Assembly: GCA_003235785.1 (NCBI GenBank)
Contig: QJYE01000188.1
Location: 1 to 6,724 of the forward strand
DNA length: 6,724 nucleotides
Source: Nitrospirota bacterium
GTDB lineage: Bacteria > Nitrospirota > Nitrospiria > Nitrospirales > UBA8639
Reading direction: 5' to 3'
This document shows, one piece after another, positions 1 to 5,751 of the stretch (its first letter is position 1; each line of letters begins with the position of its first letter). A program made the translations under genes and the position numbers. A model generated the notes under the pieces. That model had not been told where the DNA came from. It ran no database searches and worked only from the letters and a program-made list of their open reading frames with translations.

Positions 1-41
1 TAACTTTCTCTCTCTCACTATTCACTTTTCCCTTGCGGGGG

Positions 42-683
42 TTATCCTAACTCCTGATTCAAGAACGTTTGATCCGCCTTCGTTAATCGATAGCCTTTGT
101 CCATGAGGGTCTGCATGCCAGCCATCAATACGGGGAACTCTAGCTTCGGCCGATAGCGCTCAAACAAGCCTGTCAGTTGGCTCACATATTGATCGACCGA
201 TTGCCCACTCTGGTAGGTCCGATCAAAGGCACCCAACACATCCTGCATTTCTTGTGTGTTATAGGCGTGATCATCATCGCCATCACTGACAAGAGCCATT
301 TGAAAAAAGGTCAGGCTAAACGATAATCGTTGTTGTGTCCGGCCAAAGGCTTCCCGGGCCTCCTCCAAACCGTTGGGATATTGTTTCGCACAATCACTAT
401 CAGAATCTGATTGTGAAATGGGCACAAAATGAATCTTTTCTGCCTGAGCCACTGGCGGAGGCTTCTGCCCCATTTGTTTATAAAACCACCCGGTACACCT
501 ATCGGCCTCGGCAAACGCCTGTTTATCTTTGCTAATCTGTTCACTAATGTGTTGGGTAAAGCCCTGAAAAACTTCCGATCCCGGTGAAGCCTGCACAGGC
601 AACGCCGATTGGAAAAGTAGAAGTGTGGCCACCAAACCACCCATTGTTGTCCAACATAACAGACGATTTTTAACGCGCATCAT
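42..683 (-). CDS. Exported hypothetical protein with EF-hand-like loop
   Basis: No named family was recognised. The chosen start (ATG ending at 683) is preceded by GAGGA at 691-695 with 7 bases of spacing. It gives a 213-residue protein opening with a typical signal peptide: basic MMRVKNR, a hydrophobic stretch, then a likely cleavage site after VQA at about residue 32. An upstream in-frame ATG at 728 would add 15 residues before the signal peptide and is less likely. The mature part has two cysteines (one in DRCTGW, one in SDCAKQ) that could form a disulphide outside the cytoplasm. Residues 134-145 read DGDDDHAYNTQE, which has Asp at EF-hand loop positions 1, 3 and 5, a hydrophobic residue at 8 and Glu at 12. 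The rest looks helical. It is divergent from the arginine operon with a short shared upstream region. Export is well supported; calcium binding is inferred from the motif only. Confidence 0.75.
   Translation of the reverse strand: MMRVKNRLLCWTTMGGLVATLLLFQSALPVQASPGSEVFQGFTQHISEQISKDKQAFAEADRCTGWFYKQMGQKPPPVAQAEKIHFVPISQSDSDSDCAKQYPNGLEEAREAFGRTQQRLSFSLTFFQMALVSDGDDDHAYNTQEMQDVLGAFDRTYQSGQSVDQYVSQLTGLFERYRPKLEFPVLMAGMQTLMDKGYRLTKADQTFLNQELG
588..683 (-). other. Predicted signal peptide of the exported protein
   Basis: These codons give two or three basic residues near the N-terminus (MMRVKNR), a hydrophobic core (GGLVATLLLF) and a small-residue cleavage motif (VQA before SPG). This is a Sec/SPI-like pattern. 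The N-terminal cysteine lies before the hydrophobic core, not at a lipobox, so a lipoprotein is unlikely. Confidence 0.65.
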
Positions 684-778
684 GCTCCCATCCTCAAAAA
701 TTTTCCCTAGTATATCATCGGAAACCATTGCTTTCGAATCAAACCCTCCCGTCGCAAGGCAACACCGTCAATAAGTGG

Positions 779-784
779 TAGAAT
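779..784 (+). promoter_or_regulatory. Possible -10 element directly upstream of the LOR/SDH gene
   Basis: TAGAAT matches the sigma-70 -10 consensus TATAAT at five of six positions and lies six bases before the ATG at 791. Transcription would then start at or next to the start codon. No convincing -35 element is visible at the right distance. No Shine-Dalgarno sequence precedes this ATG, which would fit a leaderless transcript. The TAG of this element is also the in-frame stop that bounds the reading frame upstream. Confidence 0.3.
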
Positions 785-790
785 ATCAAT

Positions 791-2029
791 ATGCACTCTC
801 AAACCATCACACTACAAGGGCATATCATTGATTCACTCATCCTGGCAAAGGTCTTAGATACCATCGTCATGTTGGGAGGAACTTTTACCCTCTCCGAAGT
901 CACCGTGGGGACTCAGCGCGAAGACACTTCCCATGCCACAATCCGCATCGAAGCTCCCACCACCGAGTTATTACAAGACATCTTGACAGCCATTCAGCCC
1001 CATGGAGCAGTGGCGGAAGCCGAGCAAGATTGCACGGTCGTGCCAGCCCCGGCAGATGGAATTTTGCCGGAAGATTTTTATGCCACCTCTCATCTTGCGA
1101 CCCAAATACGGTGGCAGGGAAACTGGATTGATGTCCGGCAACCGGAAATGGATTTGGCCATCGTGGTGAAGACCACTCCTCTTTCGGCGCACATGATTCC
1201 CATGGGATCGGTAAAACAAGGCGATTTGGTCGTCACAGGACGTCAAGGAATTCGGGTATTCCCGCTGGAGCGGCCCAAAGAACGGGACGTGTTCGGTTTC
1301 ATGGAAGCCCAGGTTTCTTCCGAACGTCCTCATCGGCACATCATCGCGGATGTGGCCAAACGGATGAAAGCCATCCAACAATGTCGGCAAGAGAGCAACG
1401 GGACTCCCAAGGTGTTGTTTGCAGGTGGTCCGGCCATCATTCATGCAGGGGGACGAGAGGCCCTGGCGTGGATCATCGAATCGGGATACATCCATGTATT
1501 GTTTTGTGGAAACGCTCTGGCTGCTCACGACATGGAAGCCAGCTTGTACGGAACGTCCTTGGGATACAGTTTGGGGATTGGCCGTTCCGTGCCTCACGGA
1601 CATGAGCACCATCTGCGCACGATCAATCGGGTACGGGAGCTGGGAAGTATTCAACAAGCCGTCCAAAGCGGAATCGTCAAAGAGGGGATCATGGCCGCCT
1701 GTGTCCGGCAGGGTGTCCGGATGGTGTTGGCCGGGACAATTCGTGACGACGGCCCATTACCTGAAGTCATCACTGATTCCATCAAAGCGCAAGAGGCCAT
1801 GCGTTCGGCTATCCCCGGCGTCGAGCTCGCGTTACTGGTGGCTTCCACTCTCCATGCCGTGGCAACGGGAAATTTGCTACCGGCGTCGGTGCCAACCGTC
1901 TGCGTCGATATCAATCCGGCGGTTCCCACCAAACTCAGTGACCGTGGAAGCTTTCAAGCGGTGGGGCTGGTCATGGATTCTTCGTCTTTTCTCAGGGAAT
2001 TAGCGCGGGAACTCGGTTGGAAGGGATAA
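791..2029 (+). CDS. LOR/SDH-family (TIGR00300-type) ornithine cyclodeaminase-like protein
   Basis: The 412-residue protein resembles the LOR/SDH bifunctional-enzyme conserved region along its whole length. This is the C-terminal domain of cyanobacterial ArgZ/AgrE and occurs as stand-alone archaeal proteins shown to be NAD-dependent ornithine cyclodeaminases (ornithine to proline plus ammonia). Residues 1-75 form the small N-terminal domain (ITLQGHIIDSLILAKVLD). A middle domain follows. From about residue 207 comes the Rossmann-like nucleotide-binding part, with GGPAIIHAGGREAL (212-225), GNALAAHDME (240-249), the His-rich PHGHEHH (268-274), GTIRDDGPLPE (315-325) and the C-terminal VDINPAVPTKLSDRGS. 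The first in-frame ATG is used; a stop at 779-781 bounds the frame. It is the first gene of an operon with the arginine dihydrolase gene 15 bases downstream. The old name lysine-oxoglutarate reductase/saccharopine dehydrogenase is historical and not supported as a function. The family call is firm; the ornithine substrate follows from the family and the neighbour. Confidence 0.88.
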   Translation: MHSQTITLQGHIIDSLILAKVLDTIVMLGGTFTLSEVTVGTQREDTSHATIRIEAPTTELLQDILTAIQPHGAVAEAEQDCTVVPAPADGILPEDFYATSHLATQIRWQGNWIDVRQPEMDLAIVVKTTPLSAHMIPMGSVKQGDLVVTGRQGIRVFPLERPKERDVFGFMEAQVSSERPHRHIIADVAKRMKAIQQCRQESNGTPKVLFAGGPAIIHAGGREALAWIIESGYIHVLFCGNALAAHDMEASLYGTSLGYSLGIGRSVPHGHEHHLRTINRVRELGSIQQAVQSGIVKEGIMAACVRQGVRMVLAGTIRDDGPLPEVITDSIKAQEAMRSAIPGVELALLVASTLHAVATGNLLPASVPTVCVDINPAVPTKLSDRGSFQAVGLVMDSSSFLRELARELGWKG

Positions 2030-2044
2030 CAGGATGCGCCGCTT

Positions 2045-2845
2045 ATGAGCCGTTTACTAATGTGTCCTCCGGATTATTTTGGAATCGAATATGAGATTAA
2101 CCCTTGGATGAGGGTGTCCAATCAATCCGATGGGGATCGAGCTCGAACCCAATGGCAGGCTCTGACCAGGGTCTTGGAGGACGAGGCCGGCGCGAAACTC
2201 GAATTCATGGAACCGGTGCCGGGCCTACCCGATTTGGTGTTTACCGCCAATGCGAGTGTTCTCCATGAAGGCAAGGCCGTTCCCAGTCGATTCCGCCATC
2301 CTGAACGTCAACGTGAAGAACGCCATTTCATTGATTGGTTCACCAAGAAAGGCTATGAAGTCATCAAGCTTGACGCCGAACTATACTTTGAAGGCGCCGG
2401 GGATGTATTGGGATTTCCGGAATTCTGGTTTGGCGGCTATCGGCAACGCACCGACATCCGCGCCTACGACAAGTTGTCGACGATTTTTTCAAAAATAATT
2501 CTTCCCGTGGAATTAGTGGATCAGCGCTTTTATCACCTGGATACCTGCTTGTGCCCCTTAAGTGGTGGAGAGCTGCTGTACTTTCCTCCTGCCTTCGATT
2601 CCTACGCCCAAACCGTGATTGCGGCTCATGTTGAGCAGAGCAAACGGTTTGCCGTCCCCTCCCCTGAGGCCGAACGGTTTGCATGTAACGCCGTGTGCGT
2701 CGATCGCCATGTGGTGCTGCCCACCGGATGTCCGGAAACGATGGCATGGTTAAACCAACACGGCTATATTCCCCATCCGGTTGACCTGGACGAATTTCTC
2801 AAAGCGGGAGGCTCCGCCAAATGCCTGACCCTGGCATTGGATTAA
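2045..2845 (+). CDS. ArgZ-type arginine dihydrolase (stand-alone domain)
   Basis: The 266-residue protein belongs to the guanidine-modifying (amidinotransferase/DDAH) fold and most closely resembles the N-terminal domain of cyanobacterial ArgZ/AgrE. That domain hydrolyses arginine to ornithine, CO2 and two ammonia. Shared blocks are MCPPDYF (6-12), INPWM (18-22), the TANA block (67-70), FEGAGD (115-120), FYHLDTCLCPLSGG (162-175), FACNAV (212-217) and FLKAGGSAKCLTL (251-263). The likely catalytic residues are His164 and nucleophile Cys260. Asn19 and Asn69 fall where ArgZ has the asparagines associated with dihydrolase rather than deiminase activity. The length matches that domain alone: there is no C-terminal LOR/SDH fusion. 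AGGA at 2031-2034 lies 10 bases before the ATG. The gene follows the LOR/SDH gene closely, so the two products probably act in sequence on arginine and ornithine. DDAH and arginine deiminase are the alternatives; the ArgZ-like blocks argue against both. Confidence 0.88.
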   Translation: MSRLLMCPPDYFGIEYEINPWMRVSNQSDGDRARTQWQALTRVLEDEAGAKLEFMEPVPGLPDLVFTANASVLHEGKAVPSRFRHPERQREERHFIDWFTKKGYEVIKLDAELYFEGAGDVLGFPEFWFGGYRQRTDIRAYDKLSTIFSKIILPVELVDQRFYHLDTCLCPLSGGELLYFPPAFDSYAQTVIAAHVEQSKRFAVPSPEAERFACNAVCVDRHVVLPTGCPETMAWLNQHGYIPHPVDLDEFLKAGGSAKCLTLALD

Positions 2846-2857
2846 ATAGAAAAAATC

Positions 2858-2883
2858 CAGATCCCTAGCGCAGACATGATCTG
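2858..2883 (+). terminator. Weak inverted repeat after the dihydrolase gene
   Basis: CAGATC (2858-2863) and GATCTG (2878-2883) can pair across a 14-base loop just after the operon stop codon. No T-run follows directly, so this is at best a weak terminator or a chance hairpin. Confidence 0.2.
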
Positions 2884-2915
2884 AATATTTCATGACATCA
2901 GAACCATCACCCACT

Positions 2916-2949
2916 TTGTCATCCTGAGACCCCGCGAAGGATCTGTGTC
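2916..2949. repeat. Dispersed-repeat-like element (TCATCCTGAG...CGAAGGATCT)
   Basis: The intergenic sequence holds TCATCCTGAG followed, after a short GC-rich middle, by GCGAAGGATCT. The ATCCT at 2921-2925 and the AGGAT at 2938-2942 are inverted copies. This matches, from memory, a short palindromic repeat scattered between genes of many environmental bacteria. Only one copy lies in this window, so repetitiveness cannot be shown here. Confidence 0.45.
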
Positions 2950-3026
2950 CAGGGAGAACAACCTCTCTGACTTTAAAAAGCAAGGACCCAAGCGCTACAA
3001 TCTTCCAAAAAAAATGACCTCGGAAC

Positions 3027-3056
3027 ATGACCCCCATGGTTACCTGTCCGTATAAA
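3027..3056 (+). promoter_or_regulatory. Candidate promoter of the HNH endonuclease gene
   Basis: ATGACC (3027-3032, four of six to TTGACA) and TATAAA (3051-3056, five of six to TATAAT) are separated by 18 bases. The inferred transcript start is about 20 bases before the ATG at 3085. The spacing and -10 are good and the -35 is weak. Confidence 0.35.
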
Positions 3057-3084
3057 GTTTTTTGAAAATAGGCTCCCTACCCTT

Positions 3085-3402
3085 ATGACCCAGCAAGAAC
3101 AATTCTACTCCTTGGGTGACGATGACGTAGTCCAGCGCCACATCAAGCTTGAACGGGATAAAGCGAAAAAACTTCGCAAGTCACCCTGGTGGAAAACTCA
3201 GATCCAATCAGGAGACTGCCACTTCTGCCACCAGAATGTTGGAGCGGAAAACCTGACCATGGATCACGTCGTGCCATTAGCCCGGGGAGGGAAAAGCACG
3301 AGAGGCAATGTGGTGCCGGCTTGCACGGCCTGCAACCGCCACAAAAAACTGGGTACCCCTGTGGAATCCATCCTGGATCAAATCCAGACCAAGGATAGCT
3401 AA
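3085..3402 (+). CDS. Small HNH endonuclease-domain protein
   Basis: The 105-residue protein has a complete HNH/zinc-ribbon core in its C-terminal two thirds. The pattern is Cys45-x2-Cys48, then the MDHVVPLARGG segment with Asp60-His61, Asn75 in RGNVVP, and Cys80-x2-Cys83 followed by NRHK (84-87). The two CxxC pairs would hold a structural zinc. His61, Asn75 and His86 are the expected catalytic or metal-site residues. The N-terminal 40 residues are charged and probably helical (the RDKAKKLRK segment, then SPWW), as in short stand-alone HNH proteins. The family is metal-dependent DNA nucleases, but the biological role of these short chromosomal members is not settled. Upstream is only a weak TAGG at 3069-3072 as ribosome binding site. 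It is probably its own unit: 101 bases separate it from the toxin-antitoxin pair, with a candidate promoter in between. Confidence 0.85.
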   Translation: MTQQEQFYSLGDDDVVQRHIKLERDKAKKLRKSPWWKTQIQSGDCHFCHQNVGAENLTMDHVVPLARGGKSTRGNVVPACTACNRHKKLGTPVESILDQIQTKDS

Positions 3403-3428
3403 AGCATTTGCCTTTTCGCTAAAAATAA

Positions 3429-3457
3429 TTGACAGATTTATTCCTTGAACGTAGGCT
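3429..3457 (+). promoter_or_regulatory. Candidate promoter of the mntA-hepT operon
   Basis: A perfect TTGACA (3429-3434) is followed after 17 bases by TAGGCT (3452-3457), which keeps the conserved TA and final T of a -10 element. It lies about 50 bases before the first gene of the toxin-antitoxin pair. The surrounding DNA is AT-rich. Confidence 0.4.
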
Positions 3458-3503
3458 GTCCTTCTATAGCACTGTTGGCAAATCAGGTTAGGAATATTGA
3501 GTC

Positions 3504-3824
3504 ATGGCAAAAGTTCCACTGTCTGGAGCACAGCAAAAGCTTCAGCGATACATGGACATTCTACGTCAACAATTGCCCATCCTGCGGGCGAAATATCATG
3601 TCCGCTATCTCGGGGTATTCGGTTCGTATGTACAGGGGACTCCCGGGAAGATCAGCGATCTGGACGTGCTCGTAGACTTTGACGAAGCACCAAGCTTGTT
3701 TGAATTCATCCAATTGGAAAGCGATTTGTCCGCCCTCGTAGGGGTCAAGGTTGATTTGGTCATGAAGAGCACACTCAAACCCTTGATCGGCCAACATATC
3801 CTCAGTGAGGTTGTGAGCCTGTGA
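3504..3824 (+). CDS. mntA: MntA-type minimal nucleotidyltransferase (antitoxin)
   Basis: The 106-residue protein is a minimal nucleotidyltransferase of the DNA polymerase beta superfamily. The signature GS-x10-DxD is complete: Gly40-Ser41 in VFGSYVQG, then Asp52 and Asp54 in SDLDVLVDF. The third acidic residue is probably Asp84 in KVDLV. Characterised MntA proteins (Shewanella oneidensis system) neutralise the partner HepT toxin by transferring AMP to a tyrosine in its RX4HXY motif, using ATP. AGGA at 3490-3493 lies 10 bases before the ATG. The TGA stop overlaps the GTG start of the HepT-like gene by four bases, so translation is likely coupled and stoichiometric. All catalytic residues are present, so the antitoxin is expected to be active. 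It was called from motif and operon context together. Confidence 0.9.
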   Translation: MAKVPLSGAQQKLQRYMDILRQQLPILRAKYHVRYLGVFGSYVQGTPGKISDLDVLVDFDEAPSLFEFIQLESDLSALVGVKVDLVMKSTLKPLIGQHILSEVVSL

Positions 3825-4204
3825 GAGGAAGGCGAGAATTCCTCGACTATCTGGCCGATATCCAAGAGGCCTCACAAAATATCTCCCAATTTATCGCAGG
3901 AATGACCTGGGACGAGTTCTCGCAAGACCAGAAGACAATCTATGCGGTGGTCAGAGCCTTTGAGATTATCGGCGAAGCGTCCAAGAAAGTCCCCCTTTCG
4001 GTGCGGAAGCGCCATCCGAAGGTTCCCTGGAAGCAGATGGCGGGAATGCGAGATAAACTCATCCATGAGTACTTTGGGGTGAATTTCGAAGTGTTATGGA
4101 AAACCACCCAAGAGGATATTCCTCTTGTTCGACAACTTATCGCATTGGTCTTGAAGGAAGAATCCAGCAAATCCCGGCAGAGCTCCAGATCCCCAAAAGA
4201 GTAA
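3821..4204 (+). CDS. hepT: HepT-type HEPN ribonuclease toxin (DUF86)
   Basis: The 127-residue all-helical HEPN protein belongs to the DUF86/HepT family. The hallmark RX4HXY is intact: Arg77, His82 and Tyr84 in MRDKLIHEYFGV. Arg and His form the RNase site of the HEPN dimer, and the tyrosine is the residue AMPylated by MntA in the studied system. Other family blocks are VVRAFEIIGEASKKVP (43-58) and the PKVPWKQMAGMRD run (66-78). The start is GTG at 3821 inside the stop of mntA (GTGA overlap); AGG-type signals inside the mntA end are weak, so coupling is likely. The C-terminus ends in a basic and serine-rich tail (SSKSRQSSRS) beyond the usual fold. The pair forms a type VII toxin-antitoxin system; its cellular role here (stress, phage defence or maintenance) cannot be read from sequence. 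Confidence 0.9.
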   Translation: MRGRREFLDYLADIQEASQNISQFIAGMTWDEFSQDQKTIYAVVRAFEIIGEASKKVPLSVRKRHPKVPWKQMAGMRDKLIHEYFGVNFEVLWKTTQEDIPLVRQLIALVLKEESSKSRQSSRSPKE

Positions 4205-4264
4205 CAACGCTTGGTAGACGGCTTCAGGCCCTATAACTCGAACTTGCTCGATACCCCTTTGCAG

Positions 4265-4299
4265 AAAAATCGAAATTTCGTACTGAGCTAGTCTAGCTC
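4265..4299 (-). terminator. Possible terminator between convergent genes
   Basis: Between hepT and the convergent DUF488 gene lie GAGCTA-gtc-TAGCTC (4285-4299) and the perfect palindrome CGAAATTTCG (4271-4280). Read on the minus strand they are followed by ATTTTT (4270-4265). The stems are short, so this is a low-confidence terminator for the DUF488 gene. Confidence 0.25.
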
Positions 4300-4333
4300 G
4301 CCAAAAACCAACATCTTCGTCGTTAGTTTCCGA

Positions 4334-4948
4334 TTAGAAAAGCGGGAGGGTGGAATCTTGAGGGCCTTCGGCTGGATAGGTGAGGCGGCCTGCGTCAAGT
4401 TTGGCAAAAGGTGTGAGTGTGTGAGTCTTGAGGGAACTTGCCGAGATGATGTGCTTCACCGTCCATCCACGGATGACCAACGCATCCGCAATCAATGATC
4501 GGTGGCAACGCCAGGGAACTGCCTCGGCGCACATGATGGCCACTGGCAGACGATGCCCAATCTCCATGAGGTCATCCAGCGCATTCCAAAACTCTTGGGT
4601 TTCCATATAATCCGCGTAACCCCGGAAGCCTTTATTTCTCCATCCCACATTCACAGAATCCGCCCGACTGTTCCTCCGGCCTCCCAGCGCCGGCATGTGT
4701 CGATACTGAATCCCTGCTTCACGGAGACTCTGTGCAAGAACCTCTTGGTGAAACTGGGGATTGCGCCGGGAAAACGGAATAGTCCGGACATCGGCCAGCA
4801 ATTGAATCCCAAGCGCAAGAAGAAGTCCGATGAAGTCGTCAATAGGCCGCGTCGAATGGCCAATGGTCCACAGAACCAAAGACATGGATGTCTCAGGAAG
4901 GTGAGTGCCAGCAGGCTTATTGAATCCACTGGGCAAGTTGTTCGACAT
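4334..4948 (-). CDS. DUF488 family protein
   Basis: A 204-residue protein of the DUF488 family, whose biochemical role is unknown. Visible family blocks, numbered from the ATG at 4948, are WTIGHSTRPIDDF (27-39), ADVRTIPFSRRNPQF (52-66), YRHMPALGGRR (82-92), KGFRGYADYM (106-115), and the cysteine block IMCAEAVPWRCHRSLIADAL (138-157) with Cys140 and Cys148-His149-Arg150. These conserved His, Arg and Cys residues suggest a catalytic or metal site but nothing is proven. The start is uncertain. The ATG at 4948 has GGAAG directly before it, too close for good spacing. The ATG at 4885 (MSLVLWTIGHS) matches where homologues usually begin but has no clear Shine-Dalgarno. The 21 extra residues are low-complexity and overlap a coding-like tail in another frame, so the shorter form is plausible. 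It is convergent with the toxin-antitoxin pair. Confidence 0.82.
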   Translation of the reverse strand: MSNNLPSGFNKPAGTHLPETSMSLVLWTIGHSTRPIDDFIGLLLALGIQLLADVRTIPFSRRNPQFHQEVLAQSLREAGIQYRHMPALGGRRNSRADSVNVGWRNKGFRGYADYMETQEFWNALDDLMEIGHRLPVAIMCAEAVPWRCHRSLIADALVIRGWTVKHIISASSLKTHTLTPFAKLDAGRLTYPAEGPQDSTLPLF

Positions 4949-5292
4949 CTTCCAAAAGGTCCGCCAGCATATGTAGTAGGCGTTGAGTGTTTGCTTGTCA
5001 GGTTCTGGACGAACAGATCAAACACACAATGATCTTATCCCTTATGTAACGCACCAAGCGAGTGGAAAAGTGAGGGAAATTTACCCGGAATGGGATATTC
5101 ATTTCCTGTAAGACTTGGAAGCCTTGCGGCAATCGATGCCACCTCTTCCTGATGCTCCCCGATTGCAGCACGTAATTCCCAGATTTGTCGGATGTCATTT
5201 TAAAAGCGACAGGGCATGAAAGCCACCAACATGGCGGTTGCTTCTGAACCGCTGGACCAATCCAGCGTTGCCGGGATAGAGCCATTACACCC
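4915..5292 (-). pseudogene. Possible decayed gene upstream of the DUF488 gene
   Basis: No intact gene was found here, but the minus strand has coding-like fragments in different frames. One open stretch without a start codon, after a TAA, reads NDIRQIWELRAAIGEHQEEV, continues with ASIAARLPSLTGNEYPIPG and ends in ALHKG-stop at about 5040. Its continuation upstream of that stop gives LDWSSGSEATAMLVAFMPCR. A second, in another frame and ending at 4915, reads QANTQRLLHMLADLLEDVEQ then LAQWIQ-stop and looks like the amphipathic C-terminus of a protein. The family was not recognised. A small gene broken by frameshifts and stops would explain this; chance is the alternative. An uninterrupted frame of 98 codons (4998-5294) also crosses the region, but its composition (Trp, Arg, Cys and Ser-rich) looks non-coding. 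Confidence 0.3.
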
Positions 5293-5300
5293 ATTGCTGC

Positions 5301-5329
5301 TTAACCTTTTCGTTTCGGTGCACTACAAT
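5301..5329 (+). promoter_or_regulatory. Candidate sigma-70 promoter in the gene-poor region
   Basis: TTAACC (5301-5306, four of six to TTGACA) and TACAAT (5324-5329, five of six to TATAAT) are separated by exactly 17 bases. It points at a very short plus-strand frame starting at 5342. No established gene follows on this strand, so its target is unclear. Confidence 0.3.
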
Positions 5330-5341
5330 AAGTAAACACTC

Positions 5342-5464
5342 ATGCCTGACCCCAAACACATTCCATTCCACTGGCAACGTATTGAAATGGGCCACTCTCC
5401 GACGGTGAGTCGTCGATTACTTCAGGCATAAGAGAGTGATGCGGGTTTGCAAGATCTGGCTTAA
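5342..5464 (+). pseudogene. Tiny plus-strand frame with internal stop
   Basis: An ATG at 5342 opens a 29-codon frame (MPDPKHIPFHWQRIEMGHSP, then TVSRRLLQA) that ends in TAA at 5429-5431. Reading on in the same frame gives ESDAGLQDLA and a second stop at about 5464. The composition looks protein-like and a candidate promoter lies just upstream, but there is no Shine-Dalgarno sequence and no family was recognised. It may be a tiny gene, a broken gene or chance. Confidence 0.2.
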
Positions 5465-5499
5465 ACTTCAAACTCAAATTTGTCATTGTGATCCTGTAT

Positions 5500-5751
5500 T
5501 CAGCTTTGCTCTCTGCAAATCATGCCTGACACCTGCTTGGACTCGGGCACTGCTCGATTTGCGATAGTCGTCACCTGCAAAGGACGCACTTCTTGGAAGG
5601 TTTCATTCCGTTGGTGCGCCATAGCCGAAGTAATGCCTACATAGACTTTTCGCGCCGCTTCAGACCACTTAGGATCACATGGGGATCCTTTGAAGGCTGC
5701 GTCTGCAGCTTTTTTCTCATCATACGTTAACGGTCGATTTGTTTGTTGCAT
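5500..5751 (-). CDS. Small hypothetical protein (83 residues)
   Basis: The function was not recognised. The 83-residue soluble protein has a clearly protein-like N-terminal half: LTYDEKKAADAAFKG (8-22), then the DPKWSEAARKVYVGI segment (26-40) and TSAMAHQRNE, predicted as two helices joined by a short Pro/Trp turn. It resembles, from memory, small hypothetical proteins of Nitrospira, but this could not be checked. The C-terminal half (QEVRPLQVTTIANRAVPES) is less structured. GGAGGA (5757-5762) lies 5 bases before the ATG, a strong signal. The ribosome binding site and the first 32 bases lie inside the upstream 39-codon gene in another frame, so translation is probably coupled. There is no signal peptide, membrane segment or known catalytic motif. 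Confidence 0.65.
   Translation of the reverse strand: MQQTNRPLTYDEKKAADAAFKGSPCDPKWSEAARKVYVGITSAMAHQRNETFQEVRPLQVTTIANRAVPESKQVSGMICREQS

Noticed and set aside
971..1666. 231-codon minus-strand open frame
   Set aside because: It is the antisense shadow of the LOR/SDH gene, rich in His, Arg and Ser as expected of antisense reading.
791..2029. Lysine-oxoglutarate reductase/saccharopine dehydrogenase function for the LOR/SDH protein
   Set aside because: This is the historical family name; characterised members act on ornithine, and the dihydrolase neighbour fits ornithine.
4502..5032. 176-codon plus-strand open frame
   Set aside because: It lies antisense to the DUF488 gene, whose conserved blocks are clear, and its own composition is not that of a recognisable protein.
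4998..5294. 98-codon minus-strand open frame
   Set aside because: Its composition (many Trp, Arg, Cys and Ser) is not protein-like, and a different frame of the same strand looks better as a decayed gene.
5341..5530. CATGCCTGAC occurring at 5341 and 5521 as a possible direct repeat or attachment site
   Set aside because: The match is only 10 bases and the flanks differ; no integrase or other mobile gene lies between or near.
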